A stretch of DNA of 64,000 bases from Verrucomicrobiales bacterium (lineage in GTDB: Bacteria; Verrucomicrobiota; Verrucomicrobiia; Verrucomicrobiales; V1-33): NCBI GenBank assembly GCA_018003315.1, contig JAGNEJ010000004.1:1-64000 (forward strand), given 5' to 3'. Below are positions 28,145 through 36,326 of the stretch, piece by piece. A program made the translations under genes and the position numbers. Each line of letters begins with the position of its first letter. The first letter of the stretch is position 1. The notes beneath the pieces are model-generated. The model was not told the DNA's origin. It did not search any database and saw only the letters and a list, made by a program, of their open reading frames with translations.

Positions 28145-29048
28145 ACCGCCCCTCCGCCTCGCGGACCTCGGCGAGGATGAAATCGTCCGCCGCCTGACCC
28201 ATGCGCTGCCGCTTTCCCCCGGAACGGTGGCGGGAGCAGGCGATGACTGCGCCGTGCTCGCCACAGCGGACCGGCGCTGGCTGCAGCTTTTCAAGACCGA
28301 CTGCATCGTCGAACGCATCCATTTCCTTCCGGACACTCCGCCGCGCAAAATCGGCTGGAAAGCACTCTGCCGGTGCATCAGCGACATCGCGGCCATGGGC
28401 GGACTGCCCACCGAAGCCGTCGTCACCGTCGCCGCGCCGGCGGACCTGCCCTGGCGGAGGCTCTCCGGAATTTACACCGGCCTGAAGACCGCCTGCCGGA
28501 AATTCGGAGTGGGGCTGGTCGGCGGTGAAACCTCGCGGGTGCCGCCCGGCGCGCCGCTGCTGCTTTCCGTGGCCATGCTGGGGCGGGTGGAACGCCGCTG
28601 TCTGGTCCAACGCAGCGGCGGCAGGCCGGATGATCTCGTTTTCGTCACCGGACGGCTCGGCGGCTCGCTGCGCGGCTGGCATCTGGATTTCTCCCCGCGA
28701 ATGGACGCCGCCCGCTGGCTGGCCGCCCGCTTCCGCCCCACGGCCATGATGGACCTGAGCGACGGCCTCGCGGCAGATCTCCCGCGGCTGGCCGCCGCCT
28801 CCGGCACCGGATGGGAGGTTTTTCCGTCCGCGGTGCCGCGCCGCAGCGGATGCACCCTGACCCAGGCCCTGCACGACGGCGAGGACTACGAACTGCTGTT
28901 CTGCCTTCCGCCGCGCCGCTGCGCCGCCCTGGTTTCGGAATGGAAACGGGCATTTCCAAAGCTGCCACTAACGTGCATCGGACGGCTCACTGCCGACACG
29001 AAATGTCAGAATGGAATGCCTCCCGGCGGCTGGCAGCATTTCCAGTGA
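28128..29048 (+). CDS. thiL: Thiamine-monophosphate kinase
   Basis: ThiL motifs are present along 306 residues: VAGAGDDCAVLA, FKTDCIVERIHFLPD, SDIAAMGGLPTEAVV, VGLVGGETSRVPPG, RSGGRPDDLVFVTG, MMDLSDGLAADLPRLAAASG and HDGEDYELLFCLPP. The enzyme phosphorylates thiamine monophosphate to the coenzyme thiamine diphosphate using ATP. It is one of the PurM/SelD superfamily; the SelD N-terminal Cys/Sec-Gly-rich loop is absent, so it is not selenophosphate synthetase. The protein is shorter than E. coli ThiL (325) mainly through a reduced substrate loop in the middle. It overlaps the CPBP protease gene by 17 bases and is convergent with the AroE-like gene. Confidence 0.9.
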   Translation: MAPQDEPPLRLADLGEDEIVRRLTHALPLSPGTVAGAGDDCAVLATADRRWLQLFKTDCIVERIHFLPDTPPRKIGWKALCRCISDIAAMGGLPTEAVVTVAAPADLPWRRLSGIYTGLKTACRKFGVGLVGGETSRVPPGAPLLLSVAMLGRVERRCLVQRSGGRPDDLVFVTGRLGGSLRGWHLDFSPRMDAARWLAARFRPTAMMDLSDGLAADLPRLAAASGTGWEVFPSAVPRRSGCTLTQALHDGEDYELLFCLPPRRCAALVSEWKRAFPKLPLTCIGRLTADTKCQNGMPPGGWQHFQ

Positions 29049-29077
29049 CCGGACGGAGGAGGACTGGCACCGCCTGC

Positions 29078-30022
29078 TCAGCGGTTTTCCAGCGCGAGCC
29101 TGGACAATTCCTCGAACACCGGGCCGCGGCCTGGAATGGCGACGCCGAACACATCCCCGATCACCTGGGTCCAGCCGTGCAGGAAAAACACCCAGCCATC
29201 CTCCAGATGAAGCTGCCGAGCCTGCTGCTGGGCGCGGGCCTGTTCCAGAAAAACCAGACTGCCGCGGTAGTTGAAGTCCCAGGCGAATCCCTGCTGCGGA
29301 AAGCGGGCGGCATTGGTCAGGGGTGATCCCGGAGCGTCCTTGCCCAGGCCCGTGGCGTTGACCACGAGGGAATGCGGCGGCAGGCGGTGGACGAGGGCAT
29401 CCGCCAGTTCCGGATGCGCAACGTGATGGCAGACCAGCTCCACGCCGCTGCGCCATCCCGCATGGAGCCGCCGCAGATGTTCCAGCCGCGGCAGGCTGCG
29501 ATTGGCCGCGTGAATGCGCCCCGGGCGGTTGGTGCCATGCTCCGCCCGGCACAGGTGCCATGCCAGGGAAATGGCAGACCCGCCGGCACCGAGGATCAGC
29601 GCCTCCGCGCCGGATTCTATCCAATGTCCCGGCGGAAGAAAGGCGGCCAGGGAATCGCCAGCGGTCCACGGGTCCACCGCACGGGCGTGCAGTTTCCCGT
29701 CCCGCTTGCAGAGGCTGCTGACCTCCCCCATGGAAGCGGACAGCGGCTCCACCACGTCGAGCTGATCCTGACAGGCCGCATACAGATCCATCTTGTGCGT
29801 GGTCACCAGGGCACCGAGGGCCAGCGGGTCGTTTTTCAGGAAATCCACCGCCTCGCGGTAGCGCTGCGGATCATCGTGCAGGCGAAAATCCATGCCGCGC
29901 AGTTCGCATTCACCCAGACCCAGACAGGCCGCCCAGCGCGGAAAAATGCGATTGCTGGATGACTGGCCGGTGGTCACGCCGAAGAACAGCATCGTGGGCC
30001 GGGTGCAGGGGGGGAAGTTCAT
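29078..30022 (-). CDS. Shikimate dehydrogenase-like protein
   Basis: The layout is that of AroE: an N-terminal substrate domain (FFGVTTGQSSSNRIFPRWAACLGL, LGALVTTHKMDLYAAC with the catalytic lysine) and a C-terminal NAD(P) domain (ALILGAGGSAISLAWHL, VNATGLGKDAPGSPL). The usual SxS motif that holds shikimate is replaced by TGQSSSN, the HK lies in TTHKM rather than IPHK, and the end is YRGSLVFLEQARAQ. The protein is therefore a divergent member (YdiB/AroE-like or quinate/amino-shikimate-type), and its substrate is uncertain. The start codon is also uncertain: ATGs at 30034, 30022 and 29992 are all in frame without Shine-Dalgarno motifs. 30022 was taken as a compromise. It is convergent with thiL. 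Confidence 0.75.
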   Translation of the reverse strand: MNFPPCTRPTMLFFGVTTGQSSSNRIFPRWAACLGLGECELRGMDFRLHDDPQRYREAVDFLKNDPLALGALVTTHKMDLYAACQDQLDVVEPLSASMGEVSSLCKRDGKLHARAVDPWTAGDSLAAFLPPGHWIESGAEALILGAGGSAISLAWHLCRAEHGTNRPGRIHAANRSLPRLEHLRRLHAGWRSGVELVCHHVAHPELADALVHRLPPHSLVVNATGLGKDAPGSPLTNAARFPQQGFAWDFNYRGSLVFLEQARAQQQARQLHLEDGWVFFLHGWTQVIGDVFGVAIPGRGPVFEELSRLALENR

Positions 30023-30081
30023 GGGAAAGGGCAACCGGTCAGCATGGCGGAAACCTGCGGAAATCGATTGCGGAAAAACAG

Positions 30082-32505
30082 CTAGGGTCCGCGGTCATTG
30101 GTCAGGTTTTTCCTCCATTGCGCCGCCCGTTTGCCGAGCAGTTCCGCCGGTGCGTCCACCAGGTAGTCGTAGCCCACGGGATTGAACTGCTTCAATTCCT
30201 CCAGGCTGGCGTGCCAGCGTCCGTCGCGTTTGCCGGGAAAGATGGGACGCTGGTGGTTCAGGTCATAGAAGCGCGCCCAGAACGGCCTTCCGTCCGGGCC
30301 GGGCGGAAGCCGGTGGGCGGCAAACCAGGCCAGGGCCGCCTCAATGGCCGCGACCACGGCATGGGGCGGTCTGGGAATTTCCATCAATGCCAGCACCGCA
30401 TCGACACTTTCGCTCCCGCTCAGCGAAGGAGGCTCAAACCCGCGGGCCGCCACCGGTTGCAGGGTGAACGGGTCATACTGGGCACACCAGACCGTCGGCT
30501 TGCCGCCGCATGACACCTGGAGGCGCAGCAGCACCCCGCGGGCAGCGGCCAGGCTGGCCGCGGCCCTTGCCTGGCGGGGCGCGTCCAGCCAGTGGCACTC
30601 CCCCGCCCCGGACGCGGCCAAGGCCAGCAGTTCCATGATGTTGCCCAGCGCGTTGTCGTTCAGCGTGACGGCATCATGGTAGGCACCCTCCAGCGGATAG
30701 CACTGGGGCCAGGCACCATTGGGGAACTGCGCCTGGAAAATGTAATCCAGCCCGCGTTCGATCGCGCTGCGGGTTTGCGCCGCCGGTTCCGCGGCCTCAC
30801 AGCGCAGCAGGAAGCGCAACTGCGCGGTGGTGGAGCGGTTGTCAAAGGTTCCGGCATAGCGGGACGGCCTGCTCTGCGAGGTCCACTGGGTGCCGGCGGG
30901 ACGCGGACCGGCAGCGTAGTCCACCGCCTTTGACCAGCCGCCGGACGGAAGTTGATAGGAAAGCACCGCCGCCTGCAACCGTTTTGCCTCCTCCGAGCGA
31001 AACCATTCCGCCGGCAGCCGGTTGTCGCATTTGAAATCGCGCCCTTCCGGCGCAATGCGCGGCGCGGCCAGCCCCGCTGTCTTCACCTCGTCCGCCAGCG
31101 CCGCATCATTTCTGCGCCTCCAGTCATCGGAACGCTCCAGCCAGTCTTTCCAGAGGTCCCGTTCGGCAGCCGGCAGCGCCGCGAGCCGTCCAGCATACCG
31201 GTCCATGGAATAGGGTGAGGGCGTGGGCATCGGCAGGTGCCTGTCGGCAAATGGAACCATCACCTTCCAATCCTCCAGCAGCACGTCGTGTCCTCCTTCC
31301 CGAATGAAATACCCCAGGCGGCCAGTCAGCGGTTTGCCGCAAGGAGGCCGCTGCGCCGGCAGCGCCACCTTGGCACCCAGCAGTTCAAAAACGGGTGCCG
31401 CCGCGGTCACACTGAGAAATTCACCCTCCGGATCACTCCAGGCGTCGGCTTCCGCGCTGGTGACCAGCAGCGCTCTGGGAGCAGTCAGGGCAAGCAGTTC
31501 ATGCTGGTCCACGGGCAGGGCTGCCTCGTTGTCCGCATAATGCGCAAAGCGTCCGGCGAACCAGTGAGGAAAGCGTTTTGTCAGATCGGCCACCGTTTCG
31601 CCCGCCAGATGCCTGCTCAGAGCAGCTCCTCCGGCACCGGAACCATTGGAAATGACCAGGGCAAAGCGCTCATCCTGCGCGGCGGCCCACAGGGCTGTTT
31701 TGCCAAGTCGGCTGAATCCAATCAAGCCCACGCGCCTGGCATCGATGCGCGGGTTGGTTTCCAGATAGTCCATCGCCCGGCTCAACCCCCACGCCCAGGC
31801 ACCAATGCTCCCCCAGTCGCCGGAACCGGGCTCCGCGGCCAGGCCGCGCACCCCTTCCTTCCAGCGGCCGGGTTCATCGGGTTCAATTTCCCCATAAGCC
31901 GCGGTGGCCACTGCCAGCCCCTGCTCCAGCACGTAGTCGATCTGCCACTGGTGGCGGTGCGCGCCCCGTCCGGCCTCCGTCGGCCGGTGATTTTCCAGCC
32001 GGTTGGAAAAAAGTCCCAGCGCCCAATGCTTCGGCAGCGGCAAGTCAGGATCCTCGATCACCGTATGGTTGCCATCAAAATTCAGCCCCAGCAGGATCGG
32101 CACCGGCCCGGGCACGTCATTGGGCAGGAAAACAAGCAGCTCCATCTGCCGTCCGTCCTCCCGCCCTTCAAACAACACCCCAACCCGCAGCCGGGTGGCC
32201 CGTCCGCCGCGCGTCGAGGGCAGTTCCTCACGCACTGAAAATTTCAAATTCGCCGGTCTGCCCAGCAGGGTGCGACCGTAGATTTCGGATTCAAACAGGC
32301 GCAGCAGTTCGGGTCGCCGCTTGCCCATCCATGCCTCCGGATCCTTCACGGCGCTGCCGTCCTGACAAATCAACGGATTCGGAAAGGGCAGTGCTGCGGT
32401 GCCGGTTCCATCTGTGGCTTCCGCTTGAAAGACTGGGAAAAAGGAACCCATGAACATGGTCAGCAAAGCCGAAGCAGCGGAGGCTGGACACGGGCAGCGG
32501 GTCAT
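30082..32505 (-). CDS. Secreted CE15 glucuronoyl esterase fused to PL10 pectate lyase
   Basis: A signal segment (SALLTMFMGSFFPVFQAEA) precedes two catalytic domains. Residues about 40-440 match carbohydrate-esterase family 15: the nucleophile motif GFSRLGKTALWAAAQDERF near residue 262, SNGSGAGGAAL, ALLVTSAEADAWSDPEGE and the catalytic histidine in REGGHDVLLEDW. Residues about 500-800 match family 10 pectate lyases: FPNGAWPQCYPL, TLNDNALGNIMELL, WCAQYDPFTLQPVAARGFEPPSLSGSESV and FWARFYDLNHQRPIF. Together they could remove ester linkages and cleave pectin-type polygalacturonate. The ATG at 32505 overlaps the stop codon of the upstream repeat-protein gene (ATGA), implying translational coupling. 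The enzyme should act outside the cytoplasm. Confidence 0.9.
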   Translation of the reverse strand: MTRCPCPASAASALLTMFMGSFFPVFQAEATDGTGTAALPFPNPLICQDGSAVKDPEAWMGKRRPELLRLFESEIYGRTLLGRPANLKFSVREELPSTRGGRATRLRVGVLFEGREDGRQMELLVFLPNDVPGPVPILLGLNFDGNHTVIEDPDLPLPKHWALGLFSNRLENHRPTEAGRGAHRHQWQIDYVLEQGLAVATAAYGEIEPDEPGRWKEGVRGLAAEPGSGDWGSIGAWAWGLSRAMDYLETNPRIDARRVGLIGFSRLGKTALWAAAQDERFALVISNGSGAGGAALSRHLAGETVADLTKRFPHWFAGRFAHYADNEAALPVDQHELLALTAPRALLVTSAEADAWSDPEGEFLSVTAAAPVFELLGAKVALPAQRPPCGKPLTGRLGYFIREGGHDVLLEDWKVMVPFADRHLPMPTPSPYSMDRYAGRLAALPAAERDLWKDWLERSDDWRRRNDAALADEVKTAGLAAPRIAPEGRDFKCDNRLPAEWFRSEEAKRLQAAVLSYQLPSGGWSKAVDYAAGPRPAGTQWTSQSRPSRYAGTFDNRSTTAQLRFLLRCEAAEPAAQTRSAIERGLDYIFQAQFPNGAWPQCYPLEGAYHDAVTLNDNALGNIMELLALAASGAGECHWLDAPRQARAAASLAAARGVLLRLQVSCGGKPTVWCAQYDPFTLQPVAARGFEPPSLSGSESVDAVLALMEIPRPPHAVVAAIEAALAWFAAHRLPPGPDGRPFWARFYDLNHQRPIFPGKRDGRWHASLEELKQFNPVGYDYLVDAPAELLGKRAAQWRKNLTNDRGP

Positions 32506-33917
32506 GGGCGCGACACTTCCTCCAGACGGTGTTCCAGTCGCTTCCGGATCTGGGCGGCGACCGCTGCGGGCAGTGTGGCCAAAGCGGCTTCAGCTGCGGA
32601 AGGATCCTCCTGGTTCCATGTGTGCAGCGCCGTGGTCAGCAGGGAAAGTCTGGCGTTTTCCTCCGTGTGCTTCTGCGCCCAGGCAAAGGCTCCGGCCGGA
32701 TCCTCCTCGTGCACGGAATCAACCAGGGCTTCGATGCCAACGTTTTTCGCTCCGCCGTCGGGAAGCCGGGCGATCCATGCAGACGCGGCCGCGGCGTCCT
32801 GGCGCACCCAGGACCCGGCCAGTTCCTCGGTGGCCGCCTCCCTGGCTTGGCCAACGGGCAGGCCGTCAATGAAGGTCATCGCCTTGTCAGGATCAGGAAG
32901 ACGCCGGACGATTTCCCTGGCCAGCGGAACATAGTTGGCAAATCCCTCGCCCGGATCCCGGAGGCCGGAAAATCCCGCGGCAAGCTCCCCGGCCCGGGCT
33001 TCTTTGGCAGGGTCATTGAACAGCACCTTGGCCAGCACCTCACCGGCTTGAGCGCCGCTGAGTCCCAGCGCCCATTGCCTGGCCGCATCCGGTGCTGCAT
33101 GCATCCAGCGCCCCAGAACGGCATCCAGTGCCGCCGAACGGTCGGCTGCATTGGTCAGGGTCAGCACGCCGACGGCAGCCGCAGCCGGATCTTTGCGCGC
33201 CCAGGCAAGTCCGATTTGTTCCGCGTGGGCTTCATCCACGTCTGCGGCAGGATCCCCCGTGCGCCAGGCATTCACACTGTTGACCGCTTCGGCCGGGTCA
33301 TCCACCGACAACAAATCGATCCATTCGCTGCGTGCACCGTCGCGCAGGTCCGAAGACTGGAGCTTCTCCATCAGGGACCGCAGGGCACTCCGGTTGCTGC
33401 GTGCCAGGGTCGCAAAAACCCAGCCTCCACAGTCGGCTTCCTCCACGCGTTCCTCGTTTGCCAGAATGATCCGCACCCCGGCGGCGGCATCCAGTTCCAT
33501 GAGCCGCTGCAGCAGAGTGCCCACCACGGCGCTGGCACCGTCCTCGGAAAAGTCCACAGCGCCATCCTTCCCCTCCCCGCCCATTCCCTCGGCATCCGCA
33601 AAATACGTTTCCAGCATCGTCACCAGTTCGCCCGCGGAACAGGGTTCAATCCGCCGGATGAACTCAAAAAATTCCGGCGTGGGAGCATCGTCGGAAGCCT
33701 GAGTGATCTGGCGCATCAACCGCCGCAGGTTTTCCGTCCGGGCGGCAGCGGATGGCGGCGCTGCCTTGCCATCGGCGGCCTGAGTTGGCGCAGTCATGGA
33801 AACAATCTGCTGCGGTTCCGCCTTCGATTTGACGCCGGCGCCGCGGATCAGCCATCCGCCCACGGCACCAACGCCAAAAGCCAGCAGAAGAAAGGCGGGA
33901 CGGAAGAGCGGATTCAT
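32502..33917 (-). CDS. Membrane-anchored helical repeat protein (WxxxDPxxA-type repeats)
   Basis: The N-terminus is a single membrane helix (FRPAFLLLAFGVGAVGGWLI), followed by ~430 residues of alanine-rich helical repeats. The recurring pattern is a tryptophan, a few residues, then D-P/A-A-A: LAWARKDPAAAAVG, WMHAAPDAARQWAL, SWVRQDAAAASAWIARLPDG, FAWAQKHTEENARLS and TWNQEDPSAAEAALATLP. Such repeats are expected to form a solenoid like TPR. I do not recognise a named family. ATG at 33917 (MNPLFRP) or 33926 (MRRMNPL) both fit; the former was chosen. The stop codon overlaps the ATG of the CE15-PL10 gene (ATGA), so a role in assembly or regulation of that enzyme's production is possible. Confidence 0.7.
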   Translation of the reverse strand: MNPLFRPAFLLLAFGVGAVGGWLIRGAGVKSKAEPQQIVSMTAPTQAADGKAAPPSAAARTENLRRLMRQITQASDDAPTPEFFEFIRRIEPCSAGELVTMLETYFADAEGMGGEGKDGAVDFSEDGASAVVGTLLQRLMELDAAAGVRIILANEERVEEADCGGWVFATLARSNRSALRSLMEKLQSSDLRDGARSEWIDLLSVDDPAEAVNSVNAWRTGDPAADVDEAHAEQIGLAWARKDPAAAAVGVLTLTNAADRSAALDAVLGRWMHAAPDAARQWALGLSGAQAGEVLAKVLFNDPAKEARAGELAAGFSGLRDPGEGFANYVPLAREIVRRLPDPDKAMTFIDGLPVGQAREAATEELAGSWVRQDAAAASAWIARLPDGGAKNVGIEALVDSVHEEDPAGAFAWAQKHTEENARLSLLTTALHTWNQEDPSAAEAALATLPAAVAAQIRKRLEHRLEEVSRP

Positions 33918-34016
33918 TCGCCGCATTTTATGGATGATTCCGGCTGCCTTGCAACCGTCACAAATCCGCAAAATTTGACGACAACAGGCCAATCCCGGCG
34001 AATTTTGGCGCATCTC

Positions 34017-34757
34017 ATGGCCAGCGGCAACGAAGACATCTCCGACATCCTCAAGCGCGGCGGCATCCCCCGGCACATTGCCGTCATCATGGACGGCAAT
34101 GGACGCTGGGCGAAACAGCACGGGCTCATCCGCTCCCGCGGCCACCGCGCCGGGGCGGATGCCGTGGTGAACTGCGTGGAAGCCTGTCAGCAACTCAGCG
34201 TGGAATTCCTGACCCTCTATGCCTTCTCCACTGAAAACTGGCGGCGGCCGAAAACGGAAGTCGCAGCGCTGATGACCCTGCTGGAAAAATTTCTGAAGGA
34301 AAAAACCCCCACGCTGATGGAGAAAAACGTGCGGCTGCAGGCGATCGGACGGCTGCACCAGCTTCCGGAACGCTGCCAGGCACGCCTGCACCAGTCCATT
34401 GCGGAGACCAGCGGCAACTCCGGCCTGACCATGATTCTGGCGCTCAATTACGGCGGGCGGGAAGAAATCATCGACGGCATCCACAGCCTGTTGCGGGAAG
34501 TGCAGGCTGGCCACCTGGACACGGCGATGATTGATCCGGACGTGTTCTCCAAGCACCTCTACACCCGCTACTATCCGGATCCCGACCTGATGATCCGCAC
34601 CAGCGGCGAGCTGCGCATTTCCAATTTCCTGCTCTGGCAAATCAGCTACGCCGAAATCGTGGTGCTGAAAAAGCTCTGGCCTGATTTTGCCCATGCCGAT
34701 CTGTTTGCAGCGGTCCGGGAATTCCAGGGGCGGCAGCGCCGGTTCGGAGGCGTCTAG
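34017..34757 (+). CDS. uppS: Isoprenyl transferase (undecaprenyl diphosphate synthase)
   Basis: The cis-prenyltransferase motifs are complete: HIAVIMDGNGRWAKQHGL with the catalytic aspartate, RSRGHRAGADAV, LTLYAFSTENWRRP, LNYGGREEIIDG, and DPDLMIRTSGELRISNFLLWQ followed by YAEIVV. The enzyme makes C55 undecaprenyl diphosphate from farnesyl diphosphate and isopentenyl diphosphate, providing the lipid carrier for peptidoglycan and glycans. The ATG at 34017 gives 246 residues, the normal length. No Shine-Dalgarno sequence is visible (the ATG follows CGCATCTC). It starts a plus-strand series with rpe and the phosphopantoate ligase; the gap to rpe is 55 bases. Confidence 0.95.
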   Translation: MASGNEDISDILKRGGIPRHIAVIMDGNGRWAKQHGLIRSRGHRAGADAVVNCVEACQQLSVEFLTLYAFSTENWRRPKTEVAALMTLLEKFLKEKTPTLMEKNVRLQAIGRLHQLPERCQARLHQSIAETSGNSGLTMILALNYGGREEIIDGIHSLLREVQAGHLDTAMIDPDVFSKHLYTRYYPDPDLMIRTSGELRISNFLLWQISYAEIVVLKKLWPDFAHADLFAAVREFQGRQRRFGGV

Positions 34758-34812
34758 GGCGCCAGTGCGAAACGGGATTGCGCTTCACCGGGCGGCACCC
34801 ATAGTCCCAGGC

Positions 34813-35478
34813 ATGATCGATTTTTCCAAGCGCTACATCGCGCCATCGGTGCTGGCGTCCGACTGGAGCCGGCTGGCGGAGGAATGCCGCCGTGCCATCC
34901 GCTGCGGTGCCGACTGGCTGCACCTCGACGTGATGGACGGTCACTTCGTGGACAACATTTCCTTCGGTCCAAATTTCGTCGCCACCATCCGCCGCTCCGA
35001 AGAAGCCTGGCTGGATGTGCACCTCATGATCACGCGGCCGGACCACTTCCTGGCACGGTTCATCAAGGCCGGCGCCAGCCACATCAGCGTGCATGTCGAG
35101 GCCGACCATGATGTCGCCCACACCCTGCGGCAGATCCGCGAAGCCGGACTAACCTGCGGACTGGCCATCAATGCGCAGACGGACTTTTCCGCCGCGGAGC
35201 CGTTCCTGGGACAAATCGACCTCTTCCTGGTGATGACCGTCAACGCCGGCTTTGGCGGACAGGAACTGATTCCCGCAACGCTCGAAAAAGTCCGGGCGGC
35301 AAAAAAAATCCGGGAACAACGCGGATTGAATTTCCACATCGAGGTCGATGGCGGCATTTATGCGCACACGCTGCCGTCCGCCCTGGAAGCTGGCGCCAAC
35401 GCCATCGTCGCCGGCACTGCCCTGTTTGCCGCACCGGACATGGCAGGGGAAATCGCGCGGTGGCGGGCGCTGCCCTGA
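34813..35478 (+). CDS. rpe: Ribulose-phosphate 3-epimerase
   Basis: The TIM-barrel signature residues are visible: APSVLASDWSRLAEE, ADWLHLDVMDGHFVDNISFGP, LDVHLMITRPD, HVEADHD, LVMTVNAGFGGQELIP, HIEVDGGIYAHTLPSALEAGANAIVAGTALF. Metal ligands (His, Asp, His, Asp) are all present. The enzyme interconverts ribulose-5-phosphate and xylulose-5-phosphate in the pentose phosphate pathway. Length is 221 residues, as usual. The start MIDFSKRYIAPSVLASD is unambiguous. Thirteen bases separate it from the downstream phosphopantoate ligase gene, so they are likely co-transcribed. Confidence 0.95.
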   Translation: MIDFSKRYIAPSVLASDWSRLAEECRRAIRCGADWLHLDVMDGHFVDNISFGPNFVATIRRSEEAWLDVHLMITRPDHFLARFIKAGASHISVHVEADHDVAHTLRQIREAGLTCGLAINAQTDFSAAEPFLGQIDLFLVMTVNAGFGGQELIPATLEKVRAAKKIREQRGLNFHIEVDGGIYAHTLPSALEAGANAIVAGTALFAAPDMAGEIARWRALP

Positions 35479-35491
35479 CAAGCCGGAACGG

Positions 35492-36220
35492 ATGCCTCCG
35501 CCTGACATGGTGCCCACATCCCACCCCCGTTACATTTCGCTGATGACCCGCGACCGGATCGTCGCGGGCGTCGAGCGCGGCGTGACCTCCATTCACGGAC
35601 TCATCGCCCATGGCCGCGGCGAGGCCTTCGACTATCTGCTGGGTGAACGCACCCACGGCTTCGCAGAGCAGGCCATCGCCGCCGCCGCGGCACTGCTGCG
35701 CTCCGCCAGGCATCCCGTCCTTTCCATCAACGGCAACGTGTGCGCTCTGGCCGCTGAAGAAATGGCTGCGCTGGCCACCGCATGCGGTGCGCCGCTTGAG
35801 GTGAACATTTTCCATACCTCGGATTCCCGGGAGCGCGCCATCCGCGACAGGCTGCTGGAGGCCGGGGCACCGGAAGTGCTGATGCCCAGCCGAACCCATG
35901 CGCTGGAGCACATCGACCACAACCGCCGCTGGGTGCATCCGGACGGAATCTGGACGGCGGACGTTGTCTTCGTGCCACTGGAGGACGGGGACCGCTGCCA
36001 GGCACTGGTCAAAAACGGCAAACAGGTCATCACCGTGGACCTGAACCCCATGTCCCGCACCGCCCGCACCGCCACCATCACCATTGTGGACAATCTGGTC
36101 CGCTGCCTGCCCCTGCTCATCGAGGCACTGCGGACGACGCCGACACCTCCAGTCACGCCATTCAACAATGCCCAGGCACTGCATCTGGCCGAACAGGCGA
36201 TTCGCAGCGGCACTCCTTGA
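35492..36220 (+). CDS. 4-Phosphopantoate--beta-alanine ligase (archaeal-type phosphopantothenate synthetase)
   Basis: The protein resembles the archaeal phosphopantothenate synthetase family along its full length. Supporting segments are PTSHPRYISLMTRDRIV, GVTSIHGLIAHGRGEAFDYL, LLGERTHGFAEQAI, VLSINGNVCALAAEEM, EVNIFHTSDSRERAI, WVHPDGIWTADVVFV, PLEDGDRCQALV and DLNPMSRTARTATITIVDN. In archaea it joins 4-phosphopantoate with beta-alanine using ATP, partnered by pantoate kinase, and replaces the bacterial PanC route to coenzyme A. Finding it in a bacterium is unusual. No pantoate kinase gene is nearby. The gene follows rpe by 13 bases. The start is either 35492 (MPPPDMVPTSH) or 35507 (MVPTSH); the conserved part begins at PTSHPRY either way. 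Confidence 0.85.
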   Translation: MPPPDMVPTSHPRYISLMTRDRIVAGVERGVTSIHGLIAHGRGEAFDYLLGERTHGFAEQAIAAAAALLRSARHPVLSINGNVCALAAEEMAALATACGAPLEVNIFHTSDSRERAIRDRLLEAGAPEVLMPSRTHALEHIDHNRRWVHPDGIWTADVVFVPLEDGDRCQALVKNGKQVITVDLNPMSRTARTATITIVDNLVRCLPLLIEALRTTPTPPVTPFNNAQALHLAEQAIRSGTP

Positions 36221-36326
36221 AATTCCCAGCGCGAAATTCCCGGACCGCATCCGCCGCGTCGGACCTCCCGCCGACTCCCGCAGATTCGTTACAGACGCAG
36301 CGCGCAAATGAGAGCATCGTTGCGCC

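Noticed and set aside
28128-29048. selD (selenophosphate synthetase)
   Set aside because: The gene belongs to the same superfamily but has ThiL motifs throughout and lacks the SelD N-terminal Cys/Sec loop, so it is thiL.
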